Of a DNA stretch of 64,000 bases, positions 11,508 through 23,497 are shown one piece after another. Origin of the DNA: Eumeta japonica (taxonomy: Eukaryota > Arthropoda > Insecta > Lepidoptera > Psychidae); the NCBI GenBank assembly GCA_005406025.1, contig BGZK01001330.1:106063-170062 (forward strand). Direction: 5' to 3'. The notes below the pieces were generated by a model, which did not search any database, had not been told where the DNA came from, and was given only the letters and a program-made list of their open reading frames with translations. Every line of letters begins with the position of its first letter. Position 1 is the stretch's first letter. Made by a program: the position numbers and the translations under genes.

Positions 11508-12075
11508 AATAGGACATATTATTAGACAAATTATTAGAAATTTTTTTTGAGGTTTAATGCCGACATGAGACGAAAACGCGTTTCCTAAAAATCGAGTTGA
11601 AAAAAATACATCTCTTTACTTGCAACTTTTTAAAACTAAAGTTAAAAAATATAATAAACATTACGTTCATTGTACTATTTAACGTTTCTAATTTTATAGC
11701 TACCACAGCAGACGACAACTATTTTAATTATGATATGATTAATAAAAATATGGTGCAAAATGTTGAGGAAAGCAACAGTTTATTTCAGAATAGAATGTCA
11801 ATAGTTAGTGCCTGTGAGACATCAGATTGTATCGTCACTGTCACCTAGGACGTAAGTCCTTATAGACCGACAAAACATTATCCTCCTTGAAGTCCGCAGT
11901 CGTGAAATAAAGAATATGAACGGTCCCTAATAATTTCTTTTGTGTAACAGATGTTTCAATTTTGTAACATAAATTGAATATTCCCTTGTGTTTCATTTGC
12001 GTTGTAAGTTTTTTTTTAAATTATCCAGTTCACCAATGTGTCCTCATTCTTTATTTTTCTCTTCTTTTTCTTTTT
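11508..12075. other. AT-rich spacer
   Basis: An 83-codon open frame at 11597-11848 starts MKKIHLFTCNFLK and has a hydrophobic, signal-like beginning, but no family match. AT-rich codons throughout make chance the likely explanation. Confidence 0.4.
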
Positions 12076-12079
12076 TTTT

Positions 12080-12215
12080 GTCCCCAATCTTTCTCTTATT
12101 TTCTTTTCGGTTAAATAGTGACGAATGTCATTTAAAAATATATCTAAAGAGATAGTGATAAGATCCTTTGTAACAGATTTATTTTGTTTTAAAATATCCC
12201 GCGTATTCACATGAG
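12080..12215 (+). repeat. Dispersed repeat, copy 1 (pair with 36620-36800)
   Basis: AAGATCCTTTGTAACAGATT and TTATTTTGTTTTAAAATAT match AAGGTCCTTTGTAAGAGATT and the following bases at 36735-36770 in the same order and orientation, preceded in both by a CTTTTTCTTTCT-rich stretch. Confidence 0.5.
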
Positions 12216-13340
12216 TGAGTCGGGCGCCAGCAATTGACGAAGTTTGTTCAAAGTCATAATTCTATGCTTTTGTATTTCGATGGTGACGACGTTCGGAAAC
12301 AACGGAATAATGCGTTCTTGGAAGCTTAAATCGAGTGGTTTATTTGGATTCAAGTGAAAAAATCATTGGTCAATTAGCTTTTGTTTCCTTTACAGCCGAA
12401 TTTTAGCTTCAAATTGATACGTCACACGAAATACCTATCTACATTCTTTTACAATATCGAGAAATCCCTTTATCGATCAAATCAAAAAAATCAAGACGAA
12501 CCACGTGCGGTAGGAATGTGAAAGACAGAGGGAAATTGACGAGAGAAGGTACAATGAGATAAGGGCGCGCGGCGCGGCCCCTACGTGCGCAGGTGCTAAC
12601 GCAATCTGCGCGGCGTGGGTGTACAGTAGTGTACACAAAAGACGTGGTGGCGTCAGAATCAGTATGACGCACGTGAGTTTCGATATGTCAAATCAACCTT
12701 CTACTTTCGTCTTCTTTTTAGTAACTGCGCTATTACGCTTTTCCCGGGCGTTGTCATCATGAGCGTCACTTTCGAACCGCGACCCGGTCTCCTTTGCGTG
12801 TTACTTAAAAGTACATTGAATCCATTACTAATATCTCTCGAATGTCGGTCACATGACTCGACATCTGTTATTATAGGACTGTGCGAAAAAGGGGTCTTCA
12901 GGGTTTATGTCTGTCTGCACGTGTCTTGTTATTCCACAATAATATCTAAATTTAGATTTGAATATGCTATCTAAAATATATTACTCCGAGTGATGAGCTG
13001 AGTGGAATTAAAAAAAAAAATGAAGATTATGTATATACAAAAACCAAATATAAAAAATATTTTAAAATCAGATGTGCACGATCGTTGTTTAGAAATCGAT
13101 GGTGAACACCAAAAAGTAGCTCGTAGCATGATAAAACTCGATCTCATCAGAAATCTACGTCGATGCATTTCTTTCATTCCCCTTTTCTGTTTCACTCCCT
13201 AAAAACAAATATCGTATGTCCTTGGCATAGAAGCGAAGAGAAAAAAATGTCAATGTAATATTCATGTATTTTTCAACATAATGTGTAATTTAATCTCTGA
13301 AATAAAAAGACATTATAGCCATAAGATAATAGCTATAATA
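12216..13340. other. Non-coding DNA, GC patch at 12550-12620
   Basis: No feature supported. A minus-strand 77-codon frame at 12439-12672 has no family match. Confidence 0.5.
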
Positions 13341-13354
13341 TTTTATTACTTCAG

Positions 13355-13472
13355 ACCGAGAGGTGTAGGACCTCAGGCCGTCCGCGTGCCCAGCGCGGCG
13401 GCGACGACGGCGCCGTCCGCGTACGAGAGCTTGACGTACTCTCCGAGGTACGAAGGTGTGGCGTTAGCGTGA
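13355..13472 (+). CDS. Candidate terminal exon (strand ambiguous)
   Basis: A pyrimidine-rich tract ending TTACTTCAG (13346-13354) is a good splice acceptor. In the phase left by the 7961 exon, the frame reads PRGVGPQAVRVPSAAA... to YEGVALA and stops at 13470-13472. Another phase stays open to 13631. The opposite strand is an equally good reading: a CTAAC branch-point-like motif, then a very GC3-rich frame (YVKLSYADGAVVAAALG...) ending in TGA, with AATAAA about 20 bases later. The two readings exclude each other and neither matches a family I know. Open frames of this size are expected by chance in GC-rich DNA, so treat this as a candidate only. Confidence 0.22.
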
Positions 13473-16400
13473 AGTTAATAACTCATCAGTCCATTCATCC
13501 GTCACCACCACGCGACACCTCCCGGCTCGAAAGCGACGCACATGACCTCCACCGCTCACCTCCAATAACAGAGCACCGGCCGGTTAATACTATCGGACGT
13601 GGGGTGGCGTCTTTCCTGATTATCGAAATATAAACGAAATAAAAAAAATCGGCCGACCAACGATAGCACGGCAAAGAGGTCGTGCGGGCGCTTGCGTGCG
13701 CGCAGGACGGCCCTCTTCCGGCGCACGCTCAAAAATGGGGCGCGCGCCGCCGAAGCCCAGCGCTTCCGTTGTCCGTTAGGCGCAGACTTCGTTCGCACCG
13801 TTAACGCGGGCGTCGCGCTAATGCACGACGCGGCGATCGACCAAACTCATGAAGATTAAACAGAATAATAGGTTTGCTAATGCGTGGAATGACCAGTAAT
13901 TAGCGTACGGCTAATGAAAAATTTTGCGATCGCCCAAACGGGATTTTGCCGAAAATCTTCATAAAGGCGAGGAATACCGATTACACGTGAAGTCACAAAA
14001 CGTTTTATTACTAAGGCTACTATGTGAAATATCCGCCGGTTTCACGCGATTTTCTTCATAATACGGCAAGTCGTTTCGGCGTGCCCGAGCACCGCGCGCG
14101 CCGACAGTGCCCTAGTATTATACCTTGATATTAATTGAACGACTAATTTTGAACGAAACAGACGGACGCTTGTGTATAAAGGAAACAAAAAGAACAAACG
14201 TAGATGAGACGATTGCGCCTATGCCGTTCGTTGGAACAACCCACAATTAGCTCTCTTCAAGTTTCGTACAACACTAACTTGTTCAAAGCCAATAAATAAT
14301 AATAAGCTAATATATAACATAACATATAAACTCGTCTATTTTTTATATTTTATGGCACAAAAAATCATCTCGATCAAAGGCATTTAGTTCACGCAGAAAG
14401 TTTTACTCGCGCAGTGCTAATGACAACCTTCTTTATAACGAATTAACTGTCAGATAAATCAGTGCAAGCCGCGCGCCGCGCTCGGCCTCGCGCCGCGTGT
14501 CAGGGATGTTACTGTTCGAAATCGCTTCGATTCGGAATCGCCACCGTTACAGCGCAAAACGACTACGGGCGGAAGTCGTGAGCGGCGAGAGCGGCGCACT
14601 GCGCGCGGCTCTCGGCGACCTCACGAGCGCAGGCCGAGGTCGGGCGTATTCTCTACGAACGTGACCGTCCATAACGTTACATACAAGCGACCACGTGCGC
14701 AATGCCACCACATACGTATTAGTACATCCAAATCGCCGCTACTTAATACACAAAGGAAGAGAGACGTCTGCCCGTATCTCATCTTTAACTTTCTGCGTAA
14801 TCAATATAACGTACCACAATGCAATCTCCAGACATATACCCGAGCCCCGTGGCCGGGCACTGCACGCTGAACGCTCTTATCACCCGCTGGGGCGGTCGGT
14901 CCGACAAAGCGCGCTCCGAACGCGCCGTGACAATCCGCCGGACGCCCACCGCCGAGTCGCGAGCGGTGACCGAATATTTCATGAATATGTAATTGGAATC
15001 GATGGAATATTGATTCGTTATTACTTAATATTCAAACATTTCGACATATTATGCGTATCGGAATGCAGATCCTCTGTATAAATAAATCCTTTCTCTTTGC
15101 AGCCGTCATGCAAGTCTCTTGTAGAATATTAGAAATATAAATAACTTGCTATTTTCAATTTTTCTATAACTGACTTATGTAACGTTGTCCAAGTTGCGAA
15201 ATTTTAAAATTATCTAATTTGAAAATCGTGACCGCCGTACATTATTCAATACAGCGACGTGGTATACATACGTATCTGAGTACGACTACAGAAAAACCAC
15301 GCGAACGTCTAATAATGCCGGTCTACAGGAAGGAGACGAGAACCACCGGCTACTATTAAAAAATAATATCGGTTTCGTATAAATTTTAGTTCAATGCCAT
15401 ATTTTACGGTTTCCATACTATTTAGAATTTTGAAGCGAATTTAACTTCCTAAATCTTTCGTTAATCAAGATTAAACAATTGTCCATTACCTACTAGGTAT
15501 ATGACATTATTATCCTTGCTGCATGATATACAATAGTTTATGGCTGCGTGTAGTGCTCCTAGCAGGTGTACACTGTTGGCTATCGGCCTAGCTGGGCGGG
15601 CACCAGTAGTAACTTTCCCCCGCTTTGATAGAACTGCACATTGCGACGTCAGCGTAATCGATGTGTGGTGTTATGGTCGTTACCTCGTCCGTGGCAAGCG
15701 ACCAGAAGACTTTCCTTCTGCCAGTTTAATATTTTCTACGACTCCCAAGGACAAGGATGAGATGGTTCATTTTGTAGGAATACCAAAAACCGAATGGATT
15801 ACGAGTTCGAAAGTGACACATACGTCGATGTATTTTAATGAATTTATCACGAAGTAAATGTGAATTCATATAGGCAATACACAACTATATAAACGCCTAA
15901 AAAAAGTGTACAATAATCTTGTTTCAAAAATTGTCAGTCGATTATAATTTTGACAAGTCGTAGTAGTAAAATTTTGTCAGTTCCTGTGATCACGCGTCTC
16001 TCTGCGCTCGATATCCACAAAGACGTGACAAATACGCGCAATTCCGTTCAAGTACATGAGTGAGTAGTCTGATAGAGCACGGCGACGTCGTTACGAGGTG
16101 AAGTTTGACGGACTCGTCGGCGGGACAGGCGGTGAAGCTTATAGAGCACGTAAGATGTTCAAATGCTACAGAATTAGAGGAAGGAGAAATCAATTATCAC
16201 TCCACATAAATTCCGAGTTAGCAAATAGACGGACGAGATCCATATCGCTGACGACTATATGTACTATAAACCGTAAACATTTTCTAACGATCAACTTTGA
16301 GATATTCTCTAACTAAAAGCTGTAGCCGTTCAAGTAAGTGCATTCGTTACAATTGGTAACATCAGATAATAGTCCTAGACTACTCTGCAACACAAGGTAA

Positions 16401-17365
16401 TTTTTCTAGTATTTGGTCAAAAGTTAATTTAATAATAATATGTGCCTCGATAATAATCCTCGACGAGCCGTATCGCCACCAGAACACCAGATAATTTTCC
16501 AATATTTGGGTAAAACTTTGCTTATAACTGACGACTCAATGTTTCAACAACATCTCATCCAGCATCTCGCAATACCTCCGTGATGCGCCGACCCGTCTCG
16601 GGGCCGAGGCGCCGGCGCGAGCGGCCGGTGCCCGCCCCGAGCCGCAGCATTCAGGGACCTACTTGTCAACTATTCGGGCGCTGTGAGCCCAAAACTTAGT
16701 TCATTACAAACACATGCGCTCGTGAAGCACAAATATTTACACTAGTATCCTACTGGTACTAAATTTTATACATTTTATAAAATTAAACATTTAGGTCGAT
16801 TTGGTATAAATCGTATGATTTATGACATTTTAATTGTTTAGGAAATGAGTTATGTTACGTAAGAAAAAATAAAACTTAATAAGTATAAAGTATATCTCTA
16901 AAGAGCATTTCATCGCAAGATTGTAATTCGCCTATTGGACACTTAGCAACTCAGCTTACTGTATCATTTTATTTCAATGAATTCAAATCACAAAACATGA
17001 ATTATTTTGGTACAATTAATCATTGCAATTTTTGATCACTAATAGTGATTGACGAAAAACATTCAACAACACATGTAACGAATTTAATGAAAATTGGATA
17101 CAGCCTCGTCTGATCAGGTACATATTTTTCAAACAGGCTACAACAGCGCAAAATCTGGAATTAATATGTTAAATTTCCGTCTCTCAAAGAAGCTGCCGTC
17201 TTGGAAAACAAAGAAATTTCGTGAAGCTAGAGTGTAATTCACACGTACAGGCATCCGGGAGGTGTATGGTGCCCGATCATCGAATTCGCAGTGCAATCAG
17301 TAAATCCCAAGCGAGCCGATCCCAAGAGCCGGCGACCTCTTGACCGAAGTTCAGCAACATTAATG
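13473..17365. other. Non-coding DNA with GC islands
   Basis: Islands at 13670-13840, 14470-14655, 14860-14985 and 16565-16650. ORFs at 14695-15081 (128 codons) and 15540-15857 (105 codons, MAACSAPSRCTLLAIGLAG...) match nothing I know. About fifty open frames of at least 100 codons are expected by chance in 64 kb, so they are not called as genes. Confidence 0.45.
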
Positions 17366-17369
17366 ACAC

Positions 17370-17560
17370 ACTTTTTTATAATAAATTCTGATTCAAAATA
17401 TCTTTATTTCGTAGGTTTATTGCACTTGAAATACTTCAAAATATTTAAGGAATTTTAACTATTTTGAAATTACCATTAGTTCGTAAGGCAGTTAATTATC
17501 TTTCAAGAAGAACAAGCAAGAAACCCGAGGGTAGCTCTTTTCAATCCACAATGACATAGA
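17370..17560 (-). mobile_element. LINE 3' end (CR1/Jockey-like), minus strand
   Basis: Read on the minus strand it ends ...CCTACGAAATAAAGATATTT and TGAATCAGAATTT, the typical 3' end of insect LINEs of this group, after a segment encoding the common GFLLVLLER-like tail. Only the 3' end is present. Confidence 0.55.
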
Positions 17561-19920
17561 AATACAATCATAAAAAATATATAACTATTGCAAGAAAAAC
17601 GAACACGTAGGAAGTCGAGCTTGTTATGTCCATTATCCTCTAAATATCGAGAGATTGTATAATACCCCCTTTGTGCAGTGTTTGCTTAATAAATACTTTA
17701 AATTTGTATAAGAGTAAATTTTGTATATCCTCGAAAATATATTTAGACGTGCGCATACACACAGATCGCGCGATGTTATGTAGTCGACTAACACATAAAC
17801 GCAGTTTACATTTATTTCTCGGTCTGAAATTATGTCTATCACAATATTTATTAAAAAAATTAAAAAAAAATTCTTACGTATAATAAATATATAAACTAAG
17901 ATGCTATTGTTAAAATTCAAATTTCTTTAAACTTACTTTTAAGGGCCTCTTCCTCTATCTCCTTTTAAAGGGACTTTTAACAAAAAGTCATTTTTAAAAT
18001 TAACTTTGCATTCTATGTCTTCTTTTTAACAGGTTTTAGTCTGAACAACTGTAAAAAGGAGGACGTGAAATGCAAAATTAATTTTAAAAGTGACTTTATG
18101 TTAAATGTCTGTTTAAAAGAAGAAAGAAACAAACAAAACACACGCTATTTCTATCATGATCATGTTCTTTCTTCCGTTTCACTCCTATATCCACTTTCAA
18201 TTCTGATTCTAGTTCCGATCTAAAATCCAATTCTGTTCAAAATCTTACAAAGTACACCCGCGGCTCGGCCCGCGTGGACACAGGACGAATTCTTTCAACT
18301 AGTGTATCGACCGACGACCATCAACCATAATCCGAGTCTCGATCCCGTTCTAATTCCATACCAGAAGAACTTTCTTAGATTTGGAAGAAAATTCTTACAG
18401 CGAAAACACGCAACGCCGCTAGTTTTCACTGAACTGATATCTGTTTATATATGCTTACATACCACATCTTCCTGTCGAGAGAAAAAAATTTACACTTAAG
18501 AATAATGATTAATTTATTGTGAATATTTCGAAATGTACATATTTAAAAACTATAATTATATAAGAAAACTAAGTATTGTATTTCATTTAATTTATGTAGC
18601 CATTGTCACGTCTATATTCGAGAAATTTGCACAATTATGACATATTTGGCTACGATGAAGGAAAAATTGTCACATTCTACTAGAAATTGGAGAACACGAC
18701 CCAAATACAATTAAAGATGACAGGCCGATCGGATGGCCGCACGAGGAGCGCCCTTTTATTTACTCCGCGGTTAGAGCTCTACAGGGCTGGTACTGCGCCC
18801 TACAGTTGACTCGATACTTTAATCGTCGAGTGACGGATCGAGGCTGACTTGTGCATTGAGGTGTGCGACGTGTTAAATGTAACTGCAAGTTAACAGTAGC
18901 TTATTCGAGAGAGAACTGATGAAGGTGTAACAGGCCCTAACTATAAACTTACGTTGAGTAATTTTTACATAAGCATTGCGTATAACCTAACTCGATATCC
19001 CATATAGTAGCCGAACTGAAGTACAGGACAAGCGGAACGGGGCATAAAACCTGGCTGTACCATTTCACGTTTTGAAAACCGTGCAAATACGTGACTGCGG
19101 CGGGCGCGCGCCGCCGACCGCCTGTTTACAAACCGCCGGCGAGTCCGGCGCGTCCGGCCGCTCGACGGACGAGGCGCGATCGCTTTGAACAGCGCGGTTC
19201 CCGGAAGGCTGGTGTCCGCGTCTCACACGACGGAGCCGGAGGTTCCATACCAACAAACGACCGAGCGGGCGGGCGACCGAGACTGGCTATTAGCTGTAAT
19301 ACTATTCAGGATGTAAATGAACAGCACCGCGCCACTTTTTCCCGTTGTAAGGTATCAACTACTAATTACAATAAGCATAATAAAGGGAACAGTAAATATG
19401 ACCAAAAAATAAATACCTGTTTTAATCAGTAATTAATCGATCTGTATATTTTTTTTTACTTTGTGCGACGTTGTGGCTACTGTTCTCGACAGTAACTTCG
19501 ATGCACATTCTGCGATGCACAGGCAACTAATGTCGGGGCTGCGCGCGCATTTCATTTACCAAATATCTCGTAACGCAACGTGAATGTTGAGTTAATTCAG
19601 TGCCAGTCAATATTTGGATACGGTGTTAGTGCACGCTCAACGTGGATGCCTTACTGCTGTAATACCGGTATAATCTTGTACTTGAGTTGCATTTTCGTTG
19701 CAATTTAACGTCATCGGAGGTTATTGACACGTAAGCGATTTACTTAGACTGGTCGCCATGCCGAGCGCCCAGTCCGGTGGCGTTGATGACAAGTGGTGCT
19801 TGATTTATCTTTCACACTAAATTATTTGTTATTTTATAAATCAGACTTACGTTTTCAAAAAACAATAATATAGACTACAGGCCTGTGGTAAAAATTACCC
19901 TGTGATTTAATTGTGAGCCC
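17561..19920. other. Non-coding DNA; GC island at 19080-19290
   Basis: 17940-18120 is a stretch with AAAGTCA/TTTTAAAAG-type internal repeats. The 19.1 kb island is open on both strands, with no family match. Confidence 0.45.
18165..18375. repeat. Degenerate pyrimidine-rich (CGATCC/GATTCT) tract
   Basis: TCAATTCTGATTCTAGTTCC, GAGTCTCGATCCCGTTCTAA and similar units, complementary to the purine tracts at 46.3 and 54-55 kb. It is interrupted by a GC-rich stretch at 18255-18285. Confidence 0.5.
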
Positions 19921-19924
19921 ACCG

Positions 19925-20095
19925 TGAATTAATTCATGTTAAATTTATGTAAAACAATTTTATTTTTGCCGTCAATTTCTAAAAACAAATGACAGATGAA
20001 TACAATATACATAATAAGGTTGGTAATGAGCTCCACTTTTTAAATTTAAATATGTTTTATTATTTCATAATTTCTAAGTGGACAATTTAAAAAAA
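19925..20095 (-). mobile_element. Mariner 5'-end fragment, minus strand
   Basis: The reverse complement matches the leader at 2630-2780 and 11254-11420: GTCCACTTAGAAATTATG, CCTTATTATGTATATTG, ATCTGTCATTTGTTTTTAG. The rest of the element is absent. Confidence 0.75.
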
Positions 20096-20099
20096 ATTA

Positions 20100-21845
20100 A
20101 GTTCGACCTACGCAGCAAACTTAGATAATTTTTCATTAGTTTGTTTCAAAAAAAAAATATGTTAGAATCCTTGGACATAAACACCTTTCTCTTTAGGTGC
20201 TATGTCTAAAGATAGAGATTAATATAACGTATGAAATATTCACATGTTATTCATAATTTTTTTTTCTGTCCATCGTTTTAATCTAAAATATTTTTTCCTA
20301 ATCAATGACTGGCAATGTATGTGGGCGTCATTACGACTTAGACCTATACCCAATTTTCACATTCCGTAAACTCAGTAAGAAATGGACGGGGGAGTAAAGT
20401 TTTAAGAGCACCATTTTTGATTTAGGGTACGGAATTCACCTCAAAATCGGACTAAATGTCACATAACAGAAAGTGAAATGAAAATTAAATCGATTGATGA
20501 AAAAAACAAGGTTGCATATCGTCACTTTTTTCAACCTCAAACAAAACAGTTTTAAATATATACAAATCTAATTGAAAATCTAAATAAGGAAAGGATATGA
20601 AAAAAAAGCTGAAAATTTTACGATGATCACAGACCACAATGCTGTCAGCAGTCCCCGGACACTGTTTCCCTCTTATAAAAATATATGTAATGGAATTTAT
20701 AGACCTCGATTTTTGCGAATAGATAATGATCATCTATTTTGTGAACAGAGAAAGACTTGATAATAAAGTATATCCGGTAAAAATCTTAGCTCAGTTTCTA
20801 ATTGAGATAGACATTCAACAGAGTCAAATAATTAATGTTTTTTTTTTCCAAATAAATAAAGGGTAGATAAAATCCGCACTAAATAATACTAAAGACCAAA
20901 ACAATGTTTTTTTATCAATTATATGTATACAGCTCGCTTACTATATGTGTGTAAATACAAACATACAGAAAGGATAGAACTCGCACTCGACGTGCGCCAC
21001 CTCGTTATTTAGCGGTGCACCGCGCGCCGCAGGCCGCACTCGGGACGCGCCGCACGTGAACTCACCCGAACCGGAGTCAATACGTTGCTTTCGATAAAAC
21101 TACAGCCAGAACAAATTGAAATGCGTTATTTGAGTTTAGTTTATTTATTTGGAAGTCCATTCCCCTCAATGGGAATGCAAATGGAATTACACATTTGAAA
21201 TTTCCTACGGATTGCGCGCACGAGTAGCGGCACGGCCGTCGCCGCGTGGACTAATTATGTAATTCCTTTCGCAAACGAATCAATTAGTGGAAATCTTTTC
21301 TAGAAGGCGAGCGAAACGTAAAACCGGCGGCGCCGCGGCCGTCACGTTAATTTGGACGGGTGACGAAACCAGAACGGACCACGAGCTCGTCCACGACCGC
21401 GCGCACGCGCACCTGCGGCCGGCTGTGGGAATAGCGAGTCCGAGCGAGGATCGCCTGTCCTAAATCTGCCCGTTTATATTTTTCGTTACTATAATATATA
21501 TTCTTTTATCCTCTTGAGAATCTGTCGAGAATCGTTTGCGTAAAATATACCAGAAGTAGTTATATAGCTACGACCCCATAATAATAATGAATATAGTTCA
21601 GAACGAGCTTTAGTTTATTACGATTTATTTCTTTAGTTTATTACGAGCTTTAGTATATTAGTTTATTACACCAGAATAGTTTTCTACGACTACAACTAAC
21701 GTCTATGCCAAAACCAGATATTTGTCAAATCGACCATAAAAATAATCTTTAGACGCGGATAGGTACCTAAAGAAAGTTCTGCGATACTATAAAAAAAAAT
21801 AACTATAGATTATTATTTTTTTATAACATTTTTTATACAGCCGTC
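20100..21845. other. Non-coding DNA; GC island at 21220-21440; small tandem repeat
   Basis: 20990-21060 and 21220-21440 are GC-rich without a recognised frame. 21600-21670 contains two ACGAGCTTTAGT...TTTATTAC units. Confidence 0.45.
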
Positions 21846-21849
21846 TCTA

Positions 21850-22080
21850 CAAGTTTCATACGTCTAAGCCAGTTTTTAAAGCACAATTTCCAGTTCGTAT
21901 CAGATATCTCTTCAAGTGCCTTCTCAAATGCAGCAAGTGCATCAGCGCATCTCCCGGTAATGACGATGCACAGATGCACTTGCTGCATTCGAGAAGCTGC
22001 TGTTTTCCCTATAGTTGGTTATTTATCTTGGAGAACCAAAAATCACACGGTGTTAAATCGGGATTAAAGGGGGTTTACCT
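21850..22080 (-). mobile_element. Mariner-type transposase C-terminal relic, minus strand
   Basis: On the minus strand, broken frames give NPDLTPCDFWFSKINNQL (the PYSPDLAPCDFWLFPKIKN-type block after the catalytic Asp), then ALAAFEKALEEISDTNWKL and CFKNWLRRMK, the usual C-terminal blocks of these transposases. Frameshifts and stops separate them. A further 480 bases upstream on that strand (to about 22560) may be more of the element but are too decayed to assign. An inverted duplication (21922-21994) lies between the two blocks. Confidence 0.75.
21922..21994. repeat. Inverted repeat, 30-bp arms, 13-nt spacer
   Basis: 21922-21951 and 21965-21994 are reverse complements with 3 mismatches in 30. 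The right arm is an extra inverted copy of transposase sequence: the family has only one such segment here. Confidence 0.9.
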
Positions 22081-22719
22081 TTTAGTTTTACCGATGTGTC
22101 ATCCAGAAAGTCTCTCGTTTTGAAGGGCGTTGAGGATGCGTTATCTGGTTTCTGAAGCAGTAGCCCACGGGTGAGTAATCCAACAAAAAAAACCAAAACT
22201 TTCAATAGCTATCAAAATATTTTCTGTACTTCTAAGTCGCTGCATTTTGATGAACACTGGTTAATTGTGAAACAACCGATTGAAAAAACGGTCGACTGAT
22301 AGCTCGTTTTTAAATCACAGTGATAAACTGATCATCCATCGCCCGTTACGATACTGCAGGTGCGTAGAGACGAACTCGCTTCAAATTTTCTCATCGTATC
22401 ACCGCATCGTTCTACCAGAATATACTTGTGAGCTCATGGCTCACACGATCTTTTGTCTCTCGATAATGCTATAAAGACAGTTTGCAAAGCGTGGCTTTGC
22501 TTTTAAATTTTACAAATCTAAAGCTATTCCAACGTGATAAATAATACAATAAAAAAATAACGACTGTTACTCTTGACGTTTGTTAAACGGCCGCACACTC
22601 CGCATAACATTTTTCAGTATCAAATGGGTCTATTTACTTTATAATGCGTTAATGTTTCTCTAGATATTATATAACTTTTTCATAAAACTATATTGATTCG
22701 TAACATTATTAAAAAAATT
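22081..22719. other. Decayed sequence, possibly mariner-derived
   Basis: It lies upstream of the transposase C-terminal relic on its strand. No block is clear enough to assign. Confidence 0.35.
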
Positions 22720-23174
22720 GGTTGCCTGTAAAGTCGGTATACGGGCGAAAGTTTTACGTGACAACGACTTTGAATGGTAAAATCATTTTAATGTGAATAT
22801 TCATTCGTATAGTAGGAAGAAGGATGAAATAATAGTAACAATTTAAAACATTTATTTATACAAAGAATTATATTTAAAACATTAATTTATACAAAGAATC
22901 TCGCACTGAATTTCATATTAACAAAATTTTATTTTTACCTTTACACATACATACGTATTTATATACAAATATACATACAATAACTTGCAATACATTTGCA
23001 AGCTATGCACTAATTCTCTAGTGCTGCGCGCGGCAGACCGATCATAGTTGAGTGGGAGAGACGCAAGGCATTCGGCGGGCCTCTCGTTCGGTGACTCATC
23101 GTAACGTTACCGAGCGTTACACTTTTCATAAGTGACTCCCAGCCGCAACCTAATTTAAGACGTTGTCACGTCAA
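22720..23174 (-). mobile_element. Non-autonomous element, copy B of an inverted pair
   Basis: 455 bp, near-identical to copy A (9091-9549) in the opposite orientation. It differs by a few substitutions, a T-run length change, a short rearrangement near 23013 and a CTCT deletion near 23084. It has no coding capacity. Confidence 0.75.
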
Positions 23175-23497
23175 AAACTTTTAATTGCTGAAAAACTGTC
23201 TATCGTGTGAATAGATAATTTTAAACGACACTCCTCGACTAATCGACCCATCGAAACTACAATCTCGTACACATTTGACAATAACAAGTGGTATACCGTC
23301 TCAGAATAGTTCCTCATGCTCGTTATCCAACAAGTAGAATCGTAACAGCGCACGTTTTATTTGGACATCGAAATCAATTCGAAGACTATTTTTACGTTTG
23401 TGACGACAGCAAATCACAGTAGTTTTACGATAGCTACTCAGATGGGCAGCGGAAAAAAAATTGTGCGGTTCACACGCGTTAGAGGTGAAACCTTCAG

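Noticed and set aside
12016..12210. Lysine-rich minus-strand frame
   Set aside because: It is produced by a poly-A/T tract (KKKKKKK); no real protein.
14695..15081. 128-codon plus-strand frame
   Set aside because: No family match; frames of this length are expected by chance in 64 kb, especially in GC-rich patches.
15540..15857. 105-codon plus-strand ORF MAACSAPSRC...
   Set aside because: It starts with ATG and looks protein-like, but has no match, promoter or conservation evidence, and chance predicts dozens of open frames this long.
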